DNA of 64,000 nt from Winogradskyella flava (GTDB lineage: Bacteria > Bacteroidota > Bacteroidia > Flavobacteriales > Flavobacteriaceae): NCBI RefSeq assembly GCF_014243395.1, contig NZ_JACLCP010000002.1, positions 1 through 64,000 on the forward strand, written 5' to 3'. Shown piece after piece: positions 37,055 to 46,618 of the stretch (position 1 is its first letter; the number at the start of each line of letters is the position of its first letter). The translations under genes were made by a program, and so were the position numbers. The notes beneath the pieces were generated by a model. It saw only the letters and a program-made list of their open reading frames with translations. It did no database searches and was not told where the DNA came from.

Positions 37055-38149
37055 ATGCTTAGCCCAAAGGTCAAGAGAAATATCAAACGCATCATTCCTT
37101 TTGGGATTATCTGGTTATGCACAAGTTTAGTGTTTTTATGGACAGAATATGCGGTCATAGGTACGCCATCTCATACGCCCGAATCTGCTATTTCAATTAG
37201 TTTCGAAATCATAGTTTTTGCCAGTATTACCACCTTTTTTATAGGGGCTCTAGTGGGGTTAATAGAATTAGTTTTTTTAAATCGGTTATTTATAAAAAAG
37301 AGCTTTAGATCAAAAATTGTCTATAAGTTTCTGTTTTATGCTTTGGTGATGTATGTCATAGTACTTATAGCCTATCTAATAGCGGCAAGTATGGAATTAG
37401 ATGTGTCCATAAGTGATAGCAAAGTGTGGGATAAATACAAGCTTTTCTTTTTTAGTATTACACATATAAGTACAGTAGTTCAGCTAGGTTTTTCATTACT
37501 ATTATCATTGCTTTATGCCGAAATAAGCGAGCATTTAGGGCAAAATATTTTGCGTAACTTTTTTACAGGGAAATATCATAAACCTATTTCTGAAGAGCGG
37601 ATATTTATGTTTACTGATATGAAATCCTCTACAACGATTGCCGAAGAATTGGGCCATGACACCTATTTTAAATTACTGCGTGATTATTATCACGATATGT
37701 CTGATGCAATTATAAAGAGTGAAGGGGAAGTTTATCAATATATTGGAGATGAGGTTGTTATTTCATGGCCATTAAACAAAACATCTAAGTCTGTGTCGTG
37801 TATTAATTGTTTTTTTAATATGAAAAGCGATCTAAATAAAAGGAAAGATTGGTATATGAAGACCTATGGTTTTTTTCCAGACTTTAAAGCGGCTTTACAT
37901 TATGGTGAAGTCACTAGTGGCGAAATTGGAGCTTTAAAGAAAGAGATATTTTTCGTTGGTGATGTATTAAACACTACCGCAAGAATCCAGGACCTTTGTA
38001 ATGCTTATCATACGGATCTATTACTATCGGAACAGCTCGCATCTTTTTTAGAATTGGATAAAACTTACGTTTTAAAACATCTAGGCACTTCTAATTTTAG
38101 AGGCAAACAAGAACGCTTAGCCTTGGTAACCCTAGAAGAGCGTGCTTAA
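37055..38149 (+). CDS. Membrane class III adenylate/guanylate cyclase
   Basis: 364 residues. Four membrane helices in the first ~170 residues (IIPFGIIWLCTSLVFLW, ITTFFIGALVGLIELVFL, FLFYALVMYVIVLIAYLIAA, ISTVVQLGFSLLLSLLY), then a class III cyclase domain. The metal-binding Asp residues are in FTDMKSST and YIGDEVV, and the transition-state Asn-Arg pair is in VLNTTARIQ, so it looks active. ATP or GTP preference cannot be decided. It may signal for the HAD partner or an unlinked cAMP-binding protein. Confidence 0.88.
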   Translation: MLSPKVKRNIKRIIPFGIIWLCTSLVFLWTEYAVIGTPSHTPESAISISFEIIVFASITTFFIGALVGLIELVFLNRLFIKKSFRSKIVYKFLFYALVMYVIVLIAYLIAASMELDVSISDSKVWDKYKLFFFSITHISTVVQLGFSLLLSLLYAEISEHLGQNILRNFFTGKYHKPISEERIFMFTDMKSSTTIAEELGHDTYFKLLRDYYHDMSDAIIKSEGEVYQYIGDEVVISWPLNKTSKSVSCINCFFNMKSDLNKRKDWYMKTYGFFPDFKAALHYGEVTSGEIGALKKEIFFVGDVLNTTARIQDLCNAYHTDLLLSEQLASFLELDKTYVLKHLGTSNFRGKQERLALVTLEERA

Positions 38150-38206
38150 AAAAAGCTCAGCAGAGCTATCTGGAAGTTATTGGTAATAAAATATTTGTCT
38201 CACGTC

Positions 38207-38236
38207 TTGCTCACTTATAGGCTTTTATTATCTTTA
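38207..38236 (+). promoter_or_regulatory. Canonical Bacteroidota promoter, first copy of a 24-bp repeat
   Basis: TTG (38207-38209), 19 nt, then TATCTTTA (38229-38236). The bases 38228-38251, from the -7 box into the initial transcribed region, are identical to 47940-47963. A terminator-like hairpin starts only about 15-20 nt after the expected transcription start. Confidence 0.55.
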
Positions 38237-38255
38237 AGTCCCTTAATTAATAACA

Positions 38256-38285
38256 GCGACTCATTATGAGGCGCTTTATTTTTTT
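38256..38285 (+). terminator. Terminator-like hairpin just after a promoter
   Basis: GCGACTCAT / ATGAGGCGC stem with one A-G mismatch (38256-38274), then TTTATTTTTTT. Coupled with the promoter upstream it would give an RNA of about 45 nt, or act as an attenuator. Confidence 0.5.
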
Positions 38286-38305
38286 AACTAATATAAATTT
38301 GTCTT

Positions 38306-38401
38306 ATGGGTAACAAAAAGTGTATGAAACCCAACAGTGTGAAAAGAGTTCTTGCAAAACATGTTTATGTTAAGAGCAAGTTATTGGAATATGATAATTG
38401 A
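38306..38401 (+). CDS. Possible 31-residue basic peptide
   Basis: ATG at 38306, stop at 38399-38401. The peptide starts MGNKKCMKPNSVKRVLAKH and is lysine-rich. A TAAATTTG -7-like box lies at 38294-38301, which would make the message almost leaderless. No homology is known to me. This may be chance. Confidence 0.2.
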   Translation: MGNKKCMKPNSVKRVLAKHVYVKSKLLEYDN

Positions 38402-38443
38402 AGGCTAATTAATCCAACTTAAATGCAACAACACTAAATTATT

Positions 38444-38473
38444 TTGTAACACACTAAATATGAGATAGATTTA
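38444..38473 (+). promoter_or_regulatory. Probable promoter of the STAND-GGCT operon
   Basis: TTTTG with TTG at 38444-38446, 19 nt, then TAGATTTA (38466-38473), one base from TAnnTTTG. The expected transcription start near 38480 leaves a leader of about 22 nt before the ATG at 38502. Confidence 0.5.
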
Positions 38474-38501
38474 TACTAACCAACTAACCATTATTTATAA
38501 A

Positions 38502-41213
38502 ATGTATTTTTATTTATACCAAATAGATGAAGATGAAATAAAAAATTGGATTCTTGATTTTTTTTCAGATCATCCTGTTCTGGCCTCAATTTTAATTTCA
38601 TTTGTTATAATAGCCTATTTCGTATTTCAGAATTTGCCTAAACTAAAGGATTTTTTAGAGAGCTTAGACTTCTTTAAAAAGATATTGACAAGAAATAGCA
38701 ATGCAGATATTGTAAAGAGTAAGCTTATAGATCATTCTAATAGAATTCCAATAACCAACTCGTCTAACAGGTATATTGAAAATGAGCATAATGTAAATCG
38801 ATTACTTGAGCTTATTCGAAATGATAATAATCGCATCATTACGGTAACAGGTGAAGCAGGAATTGGAAAAACAAAATTGGTAGAATATGTCAGTACCAAC
38901 TTACTTAAAAAAGAGTATGTCAACCAAATTTACATGGATTTTGAGAATGTAAATAGTAGAGATTTTACAAAAGCTACAGATACTACAGAAGACATATTAA
39001 AAGACACTAAAACAAAGGTTGTTAATAACGCGTTGGGTGCTAAAGAAAGTATTGAAGAGTATGGACATATTGCAAAAGACTACCAAAGACCAACACTTAT
39101 TTTTATAGACAATTACGAACAAGTATTAGATAATAGCGAACTTAGTTTAAGCATTTTTAATGATATCATTAATCCTTTAGTGGATAATAATCCTCTCATC
39201 AAGGTTATTATCACAAGCCGAACAAATATAGAAGAAGCAAGTGTAAATTTTAAAGTACAACCACTATCAAATATTCCGCTAGAAGATCTTAAAGACTTTA
39301 AAGGCGACTTAACACAGCATTTCACAGCTATTGAGCTATTTTGTAAACTTTACAATCAAGATAGTGTTCATGATGATAAGGATTATAAAGATGATAAGTT
39401 TACCAAAGAACAATTTGAAAATATAGTTATGTTATGCCATAAGGTGTCTAATTTACCCTTAGGTATTCATCTTATTGCCACGTCGAGCGCACATGGAGAA
39501 ATTTCGTTTGCTGAGATTTTATCAGACTTAAAGTCTCATTTTAATAAGCAAATTCCTAATCTGTTTAGAGAGTTTAGTGATAGGCATAAATCATTATACA
39601 ATGTGTTTGATTGGACCTATGGATTATTATCAGACTCTGAGAAGGAATTCTATAAGCACCTCATGTATTTTCCAAATGGATTCTTTTTAAATAATCTTCC
39701 ACATTGGGAGGGTTTTAAAAACCATACTGAGACCAAGCAAAAGGTATTAAAACTTAATAAAGGAAGTTTTTTAAGAGACCAGAAATACCATCCGAGACTA
39801 AGAAATCGATACGAAATAATTATTCTATTTAGGGAGTTATTAGGTATTGATACTAAAAATAGCCGTGATAGCTTTTCTAAAGATTATGTACAAGCCATTC
39901 ATTTAGCCGCTTATAAAAGAGTAAAGGAAATTGATGATTTGATCCATGACAAAAACACTGACATGGCAAATGTAGATTTAATAAAGGAGGAAATAAGATT
40001 GGAGTATGAGAATATTACTTACTTTATTGAACAATCTGCTACAACTAACCTAAAATTGGCAGTCGATATGTTGGTAAGTCTTGAGAGAATTCTTAATGAG
40101 TTTGGACCTTACATACTATTGGAGGATATGTACGATCCATTACTAAATCGAGTTACTGACCCAGTGCAAAGGGCACGTTTATTAATGTCAAAAGCGAGAG
40201 TTTTAAAGAGCACAAAAAATAGAGAAGCTAGTATTCCACCTATAGAAGAAGCTATTGAGCTATTAGAACAAACCGATGTGAAATCTGAAATTTTAGGTGA
40301 AGCCTACAGAATAGGAACATATTTATCGAGCCAAATAAGTGGAAATCAACTAACAGATACCATTTTTGATAAATTCAATGATTTAGATGAATCTGATAAA
40401 GCAAAACTGGGAGAATTAAATCTAGCGTTTATTACCTTAGAGCAAGCAAAAAAATATGAAAGCTCCGGAAATATGAAATTAGCAATAAGCAGTTTTGATA
40501 GAGCCATTTCATTTATGGAAGGTTACAAGGTACAACAAGCTCAAGCTTATAATTTTGTTGGAATGACCTATTGGCGTTATGGCGAATCAAAGAAAGCAGA
40601 AAAGTACTTTCTTGAAGCCATAAAAAAGTATAGTGGAATTGGAGAAGAACGATGGATATTAGGCTTTAATACCAACTTAGGACTATTATACTGTGATGAA
40701 GGCAATCTTAATAAGAGCTTGGAATATACTCAGAAGGTATCCGAAGCACTTAAAGTCCAAGGACCTTTCGGCTGGTCCATGATAAACATGTTAGGTTTAG
40801 GTAGAGTTTATTGCCGTAAACGTAAGACTACTAGTTATTTCAATAAGTCAGAAGAATATTTATTACACAGTTATAGAAACTTAAAGGATATAAAGTATGC
40901 AGAATCTGCTATACTGGCATCGGTTGAGTTGGCTGAGCTTTATTATAAATACGATAAATATGACTTGGCTAGAGAGTATTCTGAAAAGAGTATAACGTAT
41001 GCAAAGGAAGAAGGCTACACTAATTATATGAGATATTTTAGAGCAGTTTGTCTTTTGGGGCTTATCAATGCGAAAGATAAAAAAAATGAAGAATCTTTTC
41101 AGAACTTAGAAGAGGCAGAGAATATTCTTAGCCGTATAGAGGACAATAAGTGGTTAACTTATGAACTAACTAAAGAAAGATATAACAGCTTAAAAAAAAT
41201 ACATGCAAAATGA
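38502..41213 (+). CDS. Membrane-anchored STAND (NB-ARC-like) ATPase with TPR repeats
   Basis: 903 residues. One membrane helix near residues 27-45 (LASILISFVIIAYFVFQNL). NB-ARC/STAND NTPase core: Walker A GEAGIGKT (117-124), Walker B TLIFIDN (about 198-204), the IITSRTN sensor (about 236-242) and NLPLGI (about 317-322, GLPLA-like). From about residue 550 to the end there are helical TPR-type repeats (e.g. AQAYNFVGMTYWRYGESKKA, YNTNLGLLYCDEGNLNKSLEY-like unit). STAND proteins are signal-triggered switches, several of them antiviral. The stop overlaps the next start by 4 nt (ATGA), so the two form a coupled pair. No nuclease or TIR effector is fused. Confidence 0.85.
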   Translation: MYFYLYQIDEDEIKNWILDFFSDHPVLASILISFVIIAYFVFQNLPKLKDFLESLDFFKKILTRNSNADIVKSKLIDHSNRIPITNSSNRYIENEHNVNRLLELIRNDNNRIITVTGEAGIGKTKLVEYVSTNLLKKEYVNQIYMDFENVNSRDFTKATDTTEDILKDTKTKVVNNALGAKESIEEYGHIAKDYQRPTLIFIDNYEQVLDNSELSLSIFNDIINPLVDNNPLIKVIITSRTNIEEASVNFKVQPLSNIPLEDLKDFKGDLTQHFTAIELFCKLYNQDSVHDDKDYKDDKFTKEQFENIVMLCHKVSNLPLGIHLIATSSAHGEISFAEILSDLKSHFNKQIPNLFREFSDRHKSLYNVFDWTYGLLSDSEKEFYKHLMYFPNGFFLNNLPHWEGFKNHTETKQKVLKLNKGSFLRDQKYHPRLRNRYEIIILFRELLGIDTKNSRDSFSKDYVQAIHLAAYKRVKEIDDLIHDKNTDMANVDLIKEEIRLEYENITYFIEQSATTNLKLAVDMLVSLERILNEFGPYILLEDMYDPLLNRVTDPVQRARLLMSKARVLKSTKNREASIPPIEEAIELLEQTDVKSEILGEAYRIGTYLSSQISGNQLTDTIFDKFNDLDESDKAKLGELNLAFITLEQAKKYESSGNMKLAISSFDRAISFMEGYKVQQAQAYNFVGMTYWRYGESKKAEKYFLEAIKKYSGIGEERWILGFNTNLGLLYCDEGNLNKSLEYTQKVSEALKVQGPFGWSMINMLGLGRVYCRKRKTTSYFNKSEEYLLHSYRNLKDIKYAESAILASVELAELYYKYDKYDLAREYSEKSITYAKEEGYTNYMRYFRAVCLLGLINAKDKKNEESFQNLEEAENILSRIEDNKWLTYELTKERYNSLKKIHAK

Positions 41214-41821
41214 ATGACTTAATCCCATATCCTTGGAAGGATTTTTTAAAAGGCAACAACGGTTTTAATTTGTTTGGTTATGGTAGCTTAATAAATCAAT
41301 TTTCTTCCAAGGAAGCAATTAGTAATTCAACACAGCTAAAACCTGTCATGGGATTTGGGATAAAACGTGTATTAAATTATGATCCAGATGAGAACGTTCG
41401 CAGTAGACCTATTTATCAAGATCCAGAGCGAGGTGATGAATATTTTGGTGTGTTCAACATAGAATATTCGGGCAATGGACTGGATAGAGCAAATGGAGTC
41501 ATGAGAACAGTCGAGCCAAATGATTTCGAAAATTTTGTAAAAAGAGAAGTGGGTTATTCATTAGTTAAAATAAAGTGTCAAGATTTTTATAATCCTAGCT
41601 CACCAATTATAGACGCCTATACACTTGTAGCACCAAAAGTATTTAATGGTAGGCAACTAGTAAATAATGAATTATTACCAAATGTACCTTATTATAAAAT
41701 ATGTAGAGAGGGTGCCGCAGAAGTCTCAGATGCGTTTTTACAAGTCTGGTTAGATACGTCTTTTTTAGGCGACGGAAGAGGTGTAAGGACATGGGAACAG
41801 GAGGAAGGTCTTGACTTTTAA
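41210..41821 (+). CDS. Gamma-glutamylcyclotransferase-like (GGCT/ChaC fold) enzyme
   Basis: 203 residues. FGYGSLIN (YGSL at 24-27) is the nucleotide-independent substrate loop of the GGCT/AIG2/ChaC fold. KREVGYSLVKI places the catalytic Glu at residue 113. The GVFNIEYSG strand and NGVMRTVEPNDFENF stretch also fit. Such enzymes release 5-oxoproline from gamma-glutamyl compounds including glutathione. Here it overlaps a STAND switch, so it could be the effector or a partner that reads or destroys a metabolite; this is inference. Confidence 0.75.
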   Translation: MNDLIPYPWKDFLKGNNGFNLFGYGSLINQFSSKEAISNSTQLKPVMGFGIKRVLNYDPDENVRSRPIYQDPERGDEYFGVFNIEYSGNGLDRANGVMRTVEPNDFENFVKREVGYSLVKIKCQDFYNPSSPIIDAYTLVAPKVFNGRQLVNNELLPNVPYYKICREGAAEVSDAFLQVWLDTSFLGDGRGVRTWEQEEGLDF

Positions 41822-41933
41822 TTTTTTAATTTCTAGGAATACCAACTAACCATTTAATAGAATAATTATACCTTTAGTCTAGTAAAAGCCACTAGTTTTA
41901 AAAATGTTAGTAATTTCCATTTTATCCCCTCGA

Positions 41934-42068
41934 GTACCATCGCCTTAATGGTACCTAATGACATAGTTCGTTGTTGACTGCACGACATGCAATTTACCCT
42001 TTACTGGGTATGGTTTGCTTATAGTGCTTGTGCTTAATTTTGAGTATTAATCAACTAAACGCTATGGA
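41934..42068 (+). promoter_or_regulatory. Duplicated promoter/inverted-repeat block, copy 1
   Basis: Three inverted repeats in order: GTACCAT-N7-ATGGTAC (41934-41954), TGCA-N5-TGCA (41979-41991), TACCC-N6-GGGTA (41995-42010). Then a promoter: TTTG (42014-42017), 17 nt, TAATTTTG (42035-42042), leaving a ~22-nt leader before the patatin ATG. From about 41944 to 42074 it aligns without gaps to 46492-46622 with about 11 differences. The differences inside the inverted repeats fall in loops or keep a G-U pair. Confidence 0.75.
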
Positions 42069-42070
42069 TT

Positions 42071-44476
42071 ATGAAATTTGTTTCCAAACCTGCAAATAAC
42101 CTTGGTCATTGGCTGAGCTTGATATTAAAAGAAGTGTCAAATCGTGCCATGTCGGTGATTTTTGTGCTTCTAATATTCATTCTGCTTTGGTTTGTACCTC
42201 AAATAAATGATCTTATTCTTGTATTAAACCAAAGCTGTAATCATTGGATTACGACACCGGTTTTCTTTACAACCTTGGTGGTCTTTGCATTTTTTATAAG
42301 TGCGCTTGGTGACTATTTTTCCCCTCCAGGACTTAGGCAAACCAACAATGGTATATTCCCAGACTATCCAACTAAAAAAATGTATTATTTCAGGGTGCCA
42401 AAAGATGCCATGGAAGTTTTTATCGATGCTAAGATTAGGGGAGTGTATCCTCAAAATGCAACACTTCAAGAAAGTAGCGGACAATATATAAGACGTGTGT
42501 TTCCAAAATTGCTCGGAAGCTTATTGATTTTGGTAGCCACCTTTGCTGTCAATCATACATTTACTGAAGTTTATGGCAAAAGCATAGCTGGTGGTAATAC
42601 CATTTTTTATGTGTTTTTGGTGGCATTCCTGTTGTTGTTGCACCAAAATATTGCGCTATGGATTACGGAGCAATTGGCAAAATTCCCGAAGCTTATCACA
42701 TACGGACCTATAGTATTAGCGTCTGTCTGTATCGTGGTTATTGTAATATTGGGCTTTTTTAACAGAGGCGGTACAAGGGAAGATTCTGTCCGTTTGTTTT
42801 ATGCCTTACTATCATTAACTATGCTATTCTTGATATTGTCCTTATCCTACAATACCTATGTGCTATGGTTGAAACAAAAAATAGGAGGTCGATTAATTGT
42901 CCTTTGTATAATGTTTATCTTATTGGGATATCTTGCCTTGTTTTTTGACCCTACACTATTTGAAGCTTATTTCACGCCTATTTCGATTATCATGATTTGT
43001 TTAATAGGCATTTACACGGCCCTTAATGTGGTTAAGATTTTTGGTAAGCTATTGGATTTACAATTATTGGGCATTACGACTATAATAGCCATTGCATTGG
43101 CGACCTATAACGCTGGAAAAAAGGACTTTGATCATTATGAAGCGAGTCATACAAGCGAGATGAAACATCAGCCCTCAGACCGTCTCAGCATAAAGGCATA
43201 TAGTGAGGCATGGGTTGCGGATCGACTAGAGTTAATAAAGCAGCAAAAGGCAGGTGAGAAGTTCCCCATCATTTTAGTGTCTGCCGAAGGTGGTGGATCT
43301 AGGGCGGGCTTATGGTCGTTTTTGGTACAAAGTTATTTGTTTGATCATGACCCAGATTATTTCGAAAAGTACCTTTTCGCCATGACGGGTGCCTCTGGTG
43401 GTGGCGTAGGCAATAATATGTTCTATGTGCAGGCCAATGAGTTGTTATCGAACCCCAATGCCAAACCCTTAAAGTTCGATAATTGGTCGCCTAAATATAG
43501 TTGCGAAAATGACACTTTAGGTTTTAAATATAGAGCCAGCCGTATCTATAACAACGATTACTTATCGAGTTCCGTCGCTAGCCTTTTGGGTAGGGATCTA
43601 CTGAAAAGTATCACCAATATTTGTATTGATTATGAAGATAGAGGTCGCATGCTAGAGCAGCAATGGTCTAGTGCATTTAATGAGGTCTTTGACCGAAATG
43701 ACGACCCTTTAAATAAGGCCTATTTGGATATGATGCCACAAAAAGGGGTTCATGATTATATCCGGCCATTGCTTATTACAAACACAACGGAACTAAAATC
43801 AGGAGAGCGCATGGTCATTAGCCCAGTCGCTATTGCAGAAGACAAGAATAACATGGCCGCTTTTAAGGATATGCTGGCGCTATATCCACATAAGGATAAA
43901 ATGATAAGACGGTCTGCGGCGATGTCTATGAATGCACGTTTTCCTTATGTGAGTCCAGCGGCGCGTATCACAGGTTTAGGGCAGTATGGTGATGCTGGCT
44001 ATTATAACAATATAGGCGGTGAGGTTACGGTAAGACTAAAAAATGCATTAGTAAAAGCCTTGACCTTGGCTATCGAAAACGATAGTACCATAGCCGATAA
44101 ATATATAATAAAGCACCTTGTGATCTCCAATTTTGAAAAGCACACGGCGCTGAGCTACAGCAGTCAGCTTTTGGCCCCTTTAAGCTTGGTGGCCAGTGCG
44201 ACCTTTGCACATCCCAAACAAAATGAAAATAGCTTTTCAAATCTTATAGATATAGAATCCAAACGCGTTAAAATTCCTATAGAAGCCCCAACGGGTATTA
44301 GCAAATGGGTACGCTCGTTTACAAGTGATACCGAAACCGATTCCATAGAACCTGTAATTCCATTAGGACGCTATATGTCTAGGGCAGCCGTGCGAGCCTT
44401 AGAGTATCGACTAGAAGATAAGGCCGTTGTAGACTGTCTTAATGAGGTCTTAGAAATGCGCAACCCAAATCCATAA
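42071..44476 (+). CDS. Membrane patatin-like phospholipase
   Basis: 801 residues. About eight membrane helices fill residues 25-345. The C-terminal patatin domain has the oxyanion loop EGGGSRAG (407-413), the nucleophile Ser442 in TGASGGG and the catalytic Asp641 in YGDAGY, so the Ser-Asp dyad is intact. Patatins hydrolyse membrane lipids; defence systems such as CBASS use them as effectors, but no cyclase or sensor is adjacent here. The ATG shares its upstream region with 46619. The next gene follows after 39 nt. Confidence 0.87.
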   Translation: MKFVSKPANNLGHWLSLILKEVSNRAMSVIFVLLIFILLWFVPQINDLILVLNQSCNHWITTPVFFTTLVVFAFFISALGDYFSPPGLRQTNNGIFPDYPTKKMYYFRVPKDAMEVFIDAKIRGVYPQNATLQESSGQYIRRVFPKLLGSLLILVATFAVNHTFTEVYGKSIAGGNTIFYVFLVAFLLLLHQNIALWITEQLAKFPKLITYGPIVLASVCIVVIVILGFFNRGGTREDSVRLFYALLSLTMLFLILSLSYNTYVLWLKQKIGGRLIVLCIMFILLGYLALFFDPTLFEAYFTPISIIMICLIGIYTALNVVKIFGKLLDLQLLGITTIIAIALATYNAGKKDFDHYEASHTSEMKHQPSDRLSIKAYSEAWVADRLELIKQQKAGEKFPIILVSAEGGGSRAGLWSFLVQSYLFDHDPDYFEKYLFAMTGASGGGVGNNMFYVQANELLSNPNAKPLKFDNWSPKYSCENDTLGFKYRASRIYNNDYLSSSVASLLGRDLLKSITNICIDYEDRGRMLEQQWSSAFNEVFDRNDDPLNKAYLDMMPQKGVHDYIRPLLITNTTELKSGERMVISPVAIAEDKNNMAAFKDMLALYPHKDKMIRRSAAMSMNARFPYVSPAARITGLGQYGDAGYYNNIGGEVTVRLKNALVKALTLAIENDSTIADKYIIKHLVISNFEKHTALSYSSQLLAPLSLVASATFAHPKQNENSFSNLIDIESKRVKIPIEAPTGISKWVRSFTSDTETDSIEPVIPLGRYMSRAAVRALEYRLEDKAVVDCLNEVLEMRNPNP

Positions 44477-44515
44477 TCATAACAGCCCTAACCAATTATT
44501 TAAAACATACCAATC

Positions 44516-46240
44516 ATGAAAACCATAAGATTAAGCCTTTTAGTAATAGCAGTGTCATTAGTCAGTTTTGCCCAAGACGGACCAAGGCTTCAGGTCACCG
44601 GAAATGGGGCCTTTATCCAAAGGGGTACTATAGATACCGAGCTGTTAACAGCCCTCATTCAACAAAAGCAAGAAGAAGTTAAGCAACGTGTTTTTAGAAA
44701 TACGATTATACGCCAGTTTAATCACAGTTCTTATACCAAACGTCTAAACAACTTTACCACCTACAGCTACTTATATAGCCTTATGGATGTTTTAACCAGT
44801 GGTAAGAACAAGACGGTAATGACCAAGCAAATTGTAGAACGCTCCGCAGAGTTCGCGGCGGTTTATGGCATTATACTATTGGCGAATAGTAGTTTAAATG
44901 AATCCGCGAAGGTCCAATTTACACCAGGCGATCGTGGTGCCATGATACCCATGGAAAGCGTCAAAGATTTTAATATTAGAATAGATATGTGTCTTGATAT
45001 TTTACTCAAAAACGAGAGCACGTTATTAGAGAAGTTTAAGTTTAAGGAAACCTTGAGCAATAATAAATACTATCAATCTTGGTATATCAATGATAATACC
45101 TATTTAAAGGCCTTAGAAAGTAATGATGGTGCAGATGCCGACTTCTGGATGAATGAGCGTCGTATTCTTAAGGATAAGATCGATAAATTCATAGAATATT
45201 ATGAAGCCATTGAGAATGTAGCAGAAATCATAGGAAACAATTATGCCCTAAAAACAGAGCTAAAAACCATCAAAGACGGCTTTTTTGAAGGCTCGCAAGA
45301 GGATTTTAGCGATGTCCTAGCAGAGATTGAAGAGCGCTTAGCGACCACAATACCAGACGATTTAAAGCAGGACTTATTGAATATTAAGAGTTACCTCGAT
45401 GACAAGACCGAAGTATTTGGGCAGCTGTATAACTTTTATAAAGATTTGGAGAAATCTAGGTTTAAGGATTTTACCATGACCAAGGCGCAATATAACGCCA
45501 TGAAGTACATACTGCTTGAGTTTATTGATTTGGCTAGAAACCAGTATGTGAATAATGATGTCATCTCTAGCATTTTAGAATTTATGCTAGAATATACATC
45601 GATAGAATACACCACAGATAACGGCATATCCATGTTAGAAGAACAAGCTGAGGCGCAACCGCGGAATGCAAAAGGTTATTTGTACTTGGATGTCCCCTCA
45701 TTAATCACGGCAATAGATGCCAATTTAGGTTCTGTAAAGCGCAAGGGTATTTTAAACTACGTCACACCATTTTTTAGTATTGGTACAAATTATGCCTCTT
45801 TTGATAATGACAATGCCCTAATGGTAGATGGCGAAGAAATTAACGATTTGTATTTTGCCTCGGAGAAGTTAGGCTTAAAATGGAAGGTCTGGAACTGGAA
45901 ATACACACATAGTTTTGAAGCCGGAGAAACCTTTAATTACTATGGCTATAAAAAGCGCAAGTGGAATAGACCACAGCAAGAACCTTTGCTAAGCGACCTT
46001 TATGTGATGGCTTATGGCTCTGGGCTATTATACAATTTGGTAGACTTAAAATCCCAAGATGGCTTTGATTATGCCGTTTTTGGCGCAGGTGTAGGGATTA
46101 CTTTTTTTAATGGACTCTCGCTTAATGTAAGCTATGCGAGTCCCTTAGTAGATAAACAACTTGATAACGGTTTCTTTAATGTAGGGTTTGATATCCCTAT
46201 CATAGATTATATTTCTGCCTTAAGCAAAAAAGGGAGTTAA
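44516..46240 (+). CDS. Exported protein of unknown function
   Basis: 574 residues. Signal peptide MKTIRLSLLVIAVSLVSFAQ. The middle ~350 residues are mainly helical and charged; the last ~130 alternate beta strands (FDYAVFGAGVGITFFNG, LDNGFFNVGFDIPII) like an outer-membrane or surface barrel segment. No family recognised. It is probably cotranscribed with the patatin. Confidence 0.7.
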   Translation: MKTIRLSLLVIAVSLVSFAQDGPRLQVTGNGAFIQRGTIDTELLTALIQQKQEEVKQRVFRNTIIRQFNHSSYTKRLNNFTTYSYLYSLMDVLTSGKNKTVMTKQIVERSAEFAAVYGIILLANSSLNESAKVQFTPGDRGAMIPMESVKDFNIRIDMCLDILLKNESTLLEKFKFKETLSNNKYYQSWYINDNTYLKALESNDGADADFWMNERRILKDKIDKFIEYYEAIENVAEIIGNNYALKTELKTIKDGFFEGSQEDFSDVLAEIEERLATTIPDDLKQDLLNIKSYLDDKTEVFGQLYNFYKDLEKSRFKDFTMTKAQYNAMKYILLEFIDLARNQYVNNDVISSILEFMLEYTSIEYTTDNGISMLEEQAEAQPRNAKGYLYLDVPSLITAIDANLGSVKRKGILNYVTPFFSIGTNYASFDNDNALMVDGEEINDLYFASEKLGLKWKVWNWKYTHSFEAGETFNYYGYKKRKWNRPQQEPLLSDLYVMAYGSGLLYNLVDLKSQDGFDYAVFGAGVGITFFNGLSLNVSYASPLVDKQLDNGFFNVGFDIPIIDYISALSKKGS

Positions 46241-46481
46241 TGCTTGGTGCGGCAGAAGACGTATAAGAGTTTATTGGTGAAATGGTATAGTTATAAAACT
46301 TGTGTATCACTTCGATTAATTCGTCGTAGACGAATTGTACTTCGACTGCGCTCAGCAGAACTATCGAGAAGCTTTTATCCAATATAGACCAATTTTAACA
46401 TTTCATAGATTTTCTAGTCCTTTTATCTAATTAACGACCAGAGTACTATAAAAATTTATAATTTAAGTGTATCCCTTTTGA
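46241..46481. repeat. Intergenic region with a REP-like element
   Basis: No gene. The element at 46308-46372 consists of AATTCGTCGTAGACGAATT (a palindrome) followed by TACTTCGACTGCGCTCAGCA and ACTATCGAGAAGC. It is nearly identical to 56446-56511 in the same orientation. Confidence 0.75.
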
Positions 46482-46616
46482 GTGCCATATCCTTAATGGT
46501 ACATAATTATATAGTTCGTTGTTGACTGCACGAAATGCAATTTACCCTTCACTGGGTATATTTTGCTTATAGAGCTTGTGCCTAATTTTGAGTATTAATC
46601 GACTAAACGCTATGGA
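46482..46616 (+). promoter_or_regulatory. Duplicated promoter/inverted-repeat block, copy 2
   Basis: Same layout as copy 1, 4548 bp away without gaps: GTGCCAT-N7-ATGGTAC (46482-46502), TGCA-N5-TGCA (46527-46539), TACCC-N6-GGGTA (46543-46558), then TTTG and TAATTTTG (46583-46590). It lies directly before the gene at 46619 and even keeps the same bases around the ATG. Confidence 0.75.
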
Positions 46617-46618
46617 TT

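Noticed and set aside
42071-44476. CBASS effector patatin
   Set aside because: CBASS patatins are soluble or short and lie beside a CD-NTase. Here the protein has about eight membrane helices and no such cyclase; the class III cyclase at 37055 is a different enzyme family and in another operon.
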